A program made the position numbers and the translations under genes. The notes beneath the pieces are model-generated. The model saw only the letters and a list, made by a program, of their open reading frames with translations. It did not search any database and was not told where the DNA came from. From Sphaerolaimus hirsutus (Eukaryota; Nematoda; Chromadorea; Monhysterida; Sphaerolaimidae): a DNA stretch of 64,000 bases. The stretch covers positions 684,701 to 748,700 of the forward strand of contig OZ038450.1 in assembly GCA_964036195.1 (NCBI GenBank), given 5' to 3'. Shown piece after piece: positions 63,601 through 64,000 of the stretch (position 1 is the stretch's first letter; the number at the start of each line of letters is the position of its first letter).

Positions 63601-64000
63601 CAGGAAAGTCTGGTGACCCCCCCCCCCTAAAATGCCACCCTCGATTCCAGCTAGGTATGCTCCCGACTCGTTTCCACTTCTATTGTCTCACCAACCATTT
63701 CGATTTGGTTGCAATTTTTATTTATTTTTAAAGGCACTACCCTCGCGTATCGTTAAGATTCAACGGAACCACTTCTGTAAATACATAGCAGAGTAGTCAC
63801 TTTATAAATATGTCCCACATTGAAGTTTCTGAAATATCTTTTCCGTACGCGTATGCTTTGAAAATGTACGCGTACAAGTGCGTACGGTATTTTTCTATAT
63901 ATTTAAATTTATATAAAGTATATGTAAATGTATTTACCGCATATTCGCGTACGTAATTTTTTGAGTTAACGTACCTACCTTTTAACAACTTTGGAGTCTA
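63601..64000. other. Right-edge sequence, nothing recognised
   Basis: No coding exon is seen. 'Tacgcgtac'-type words recur at 63845-63960. An element may start here and be cut by the window edge. Confidence 0.3.

Noticed and set aside
1..64000. Bacterial-type defence system, integron, secondary-metabolite cluster or viral genes
   Set aside because: There are no long intronless ORFs, ribosome-binding sites, operons, capsid, polymerase or integrase motifs. Everything is consistent with an animal genome rich in DNA transposons.

Overview
The window is eukaryotic and almost certainly from an invertebrate animal. Short exons with canonical GT/AG boundaries and matching phases lie in kilobases of AT-rich, repeat-packed intron, and many short terminal-inverted-repeat (TIR) elements are nested in one another. 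The exons of the main minus-strand gene are CpG-rich with strongly G/C-ending codons. That is compatible with, for example, a chelicerate or crustacean, but nothing in the window fixes the taxon. I see no rRNA, tRNA, CRISPR array, phage or bacterial operon.

Genes were reconstructed from ORF continuity, third-position GC, splice sites and phase compatibility. No protein was recognised by family. (1) Gene A, minus, 1281-1776: a probable first coding exon with a TATA-like box at 2208-2215; it runs off the left edge. (2) Minus-strand exons at 4012-4966, possibly the 3' part of gene B or a separate gene. (3) Gene C, plus, 9795-10190 and 13738-14469, antisense inside the large minus-strand locus. 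(4) Gene B, minus, about 43.4 kb down to 20.4 kb: ten exons whose phases chain without conflict and encode a hydrophilic, Ser/Pro/Arg-rich protein. (5) A small plus-strand ORF with a polyadenylation signal, 32741-33203. (6) Gene D, plus, 46094 to beyond 62631: a lysine-rich protein that turns acidic. Genes B and D are divergent, with a GC island at 43.37-43.85 kb between them.

Most of the rest is DNA transposon debris. Several families have 8-bp target-site duplications (TSDs) and ends typical of hAT elements (TAGGG..., CAGGG..., CAGTG...). Many TSDs are exact, so element edges are known to the base. Other families are flanked by TA (Tc1/mariner-like): the CCGTATTWCCTCGAA family, the foldback at 56647-58123 and the element at 53462-53925. 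Several families pair conserved ends with an interior of a family-specific simple motif (GGGATC, ATCGATAT, GGGACC, GGCGCC, GGCACC).

The right third holds a 7.9-kb block (53105-61025) bounded by inverted repeats of about 350 bp. It contains two minisatellites, a roughly 115-bp satellite with higher-order structure and a 1.5-kb near-perfect foldback.

The most interesting signal is where short elements sit relative to coding sequence. Elements of at least four families interrupt exon-like ORFs of genes B, C, D and the 4-kb exons, and the reading frame resumes on the far side. One family (GGTGCCRCTCCCAGA ends) does so in two unrelated genes, with GT and AG at equivalent places in the element, as expected of intron-generating transposons (introners).
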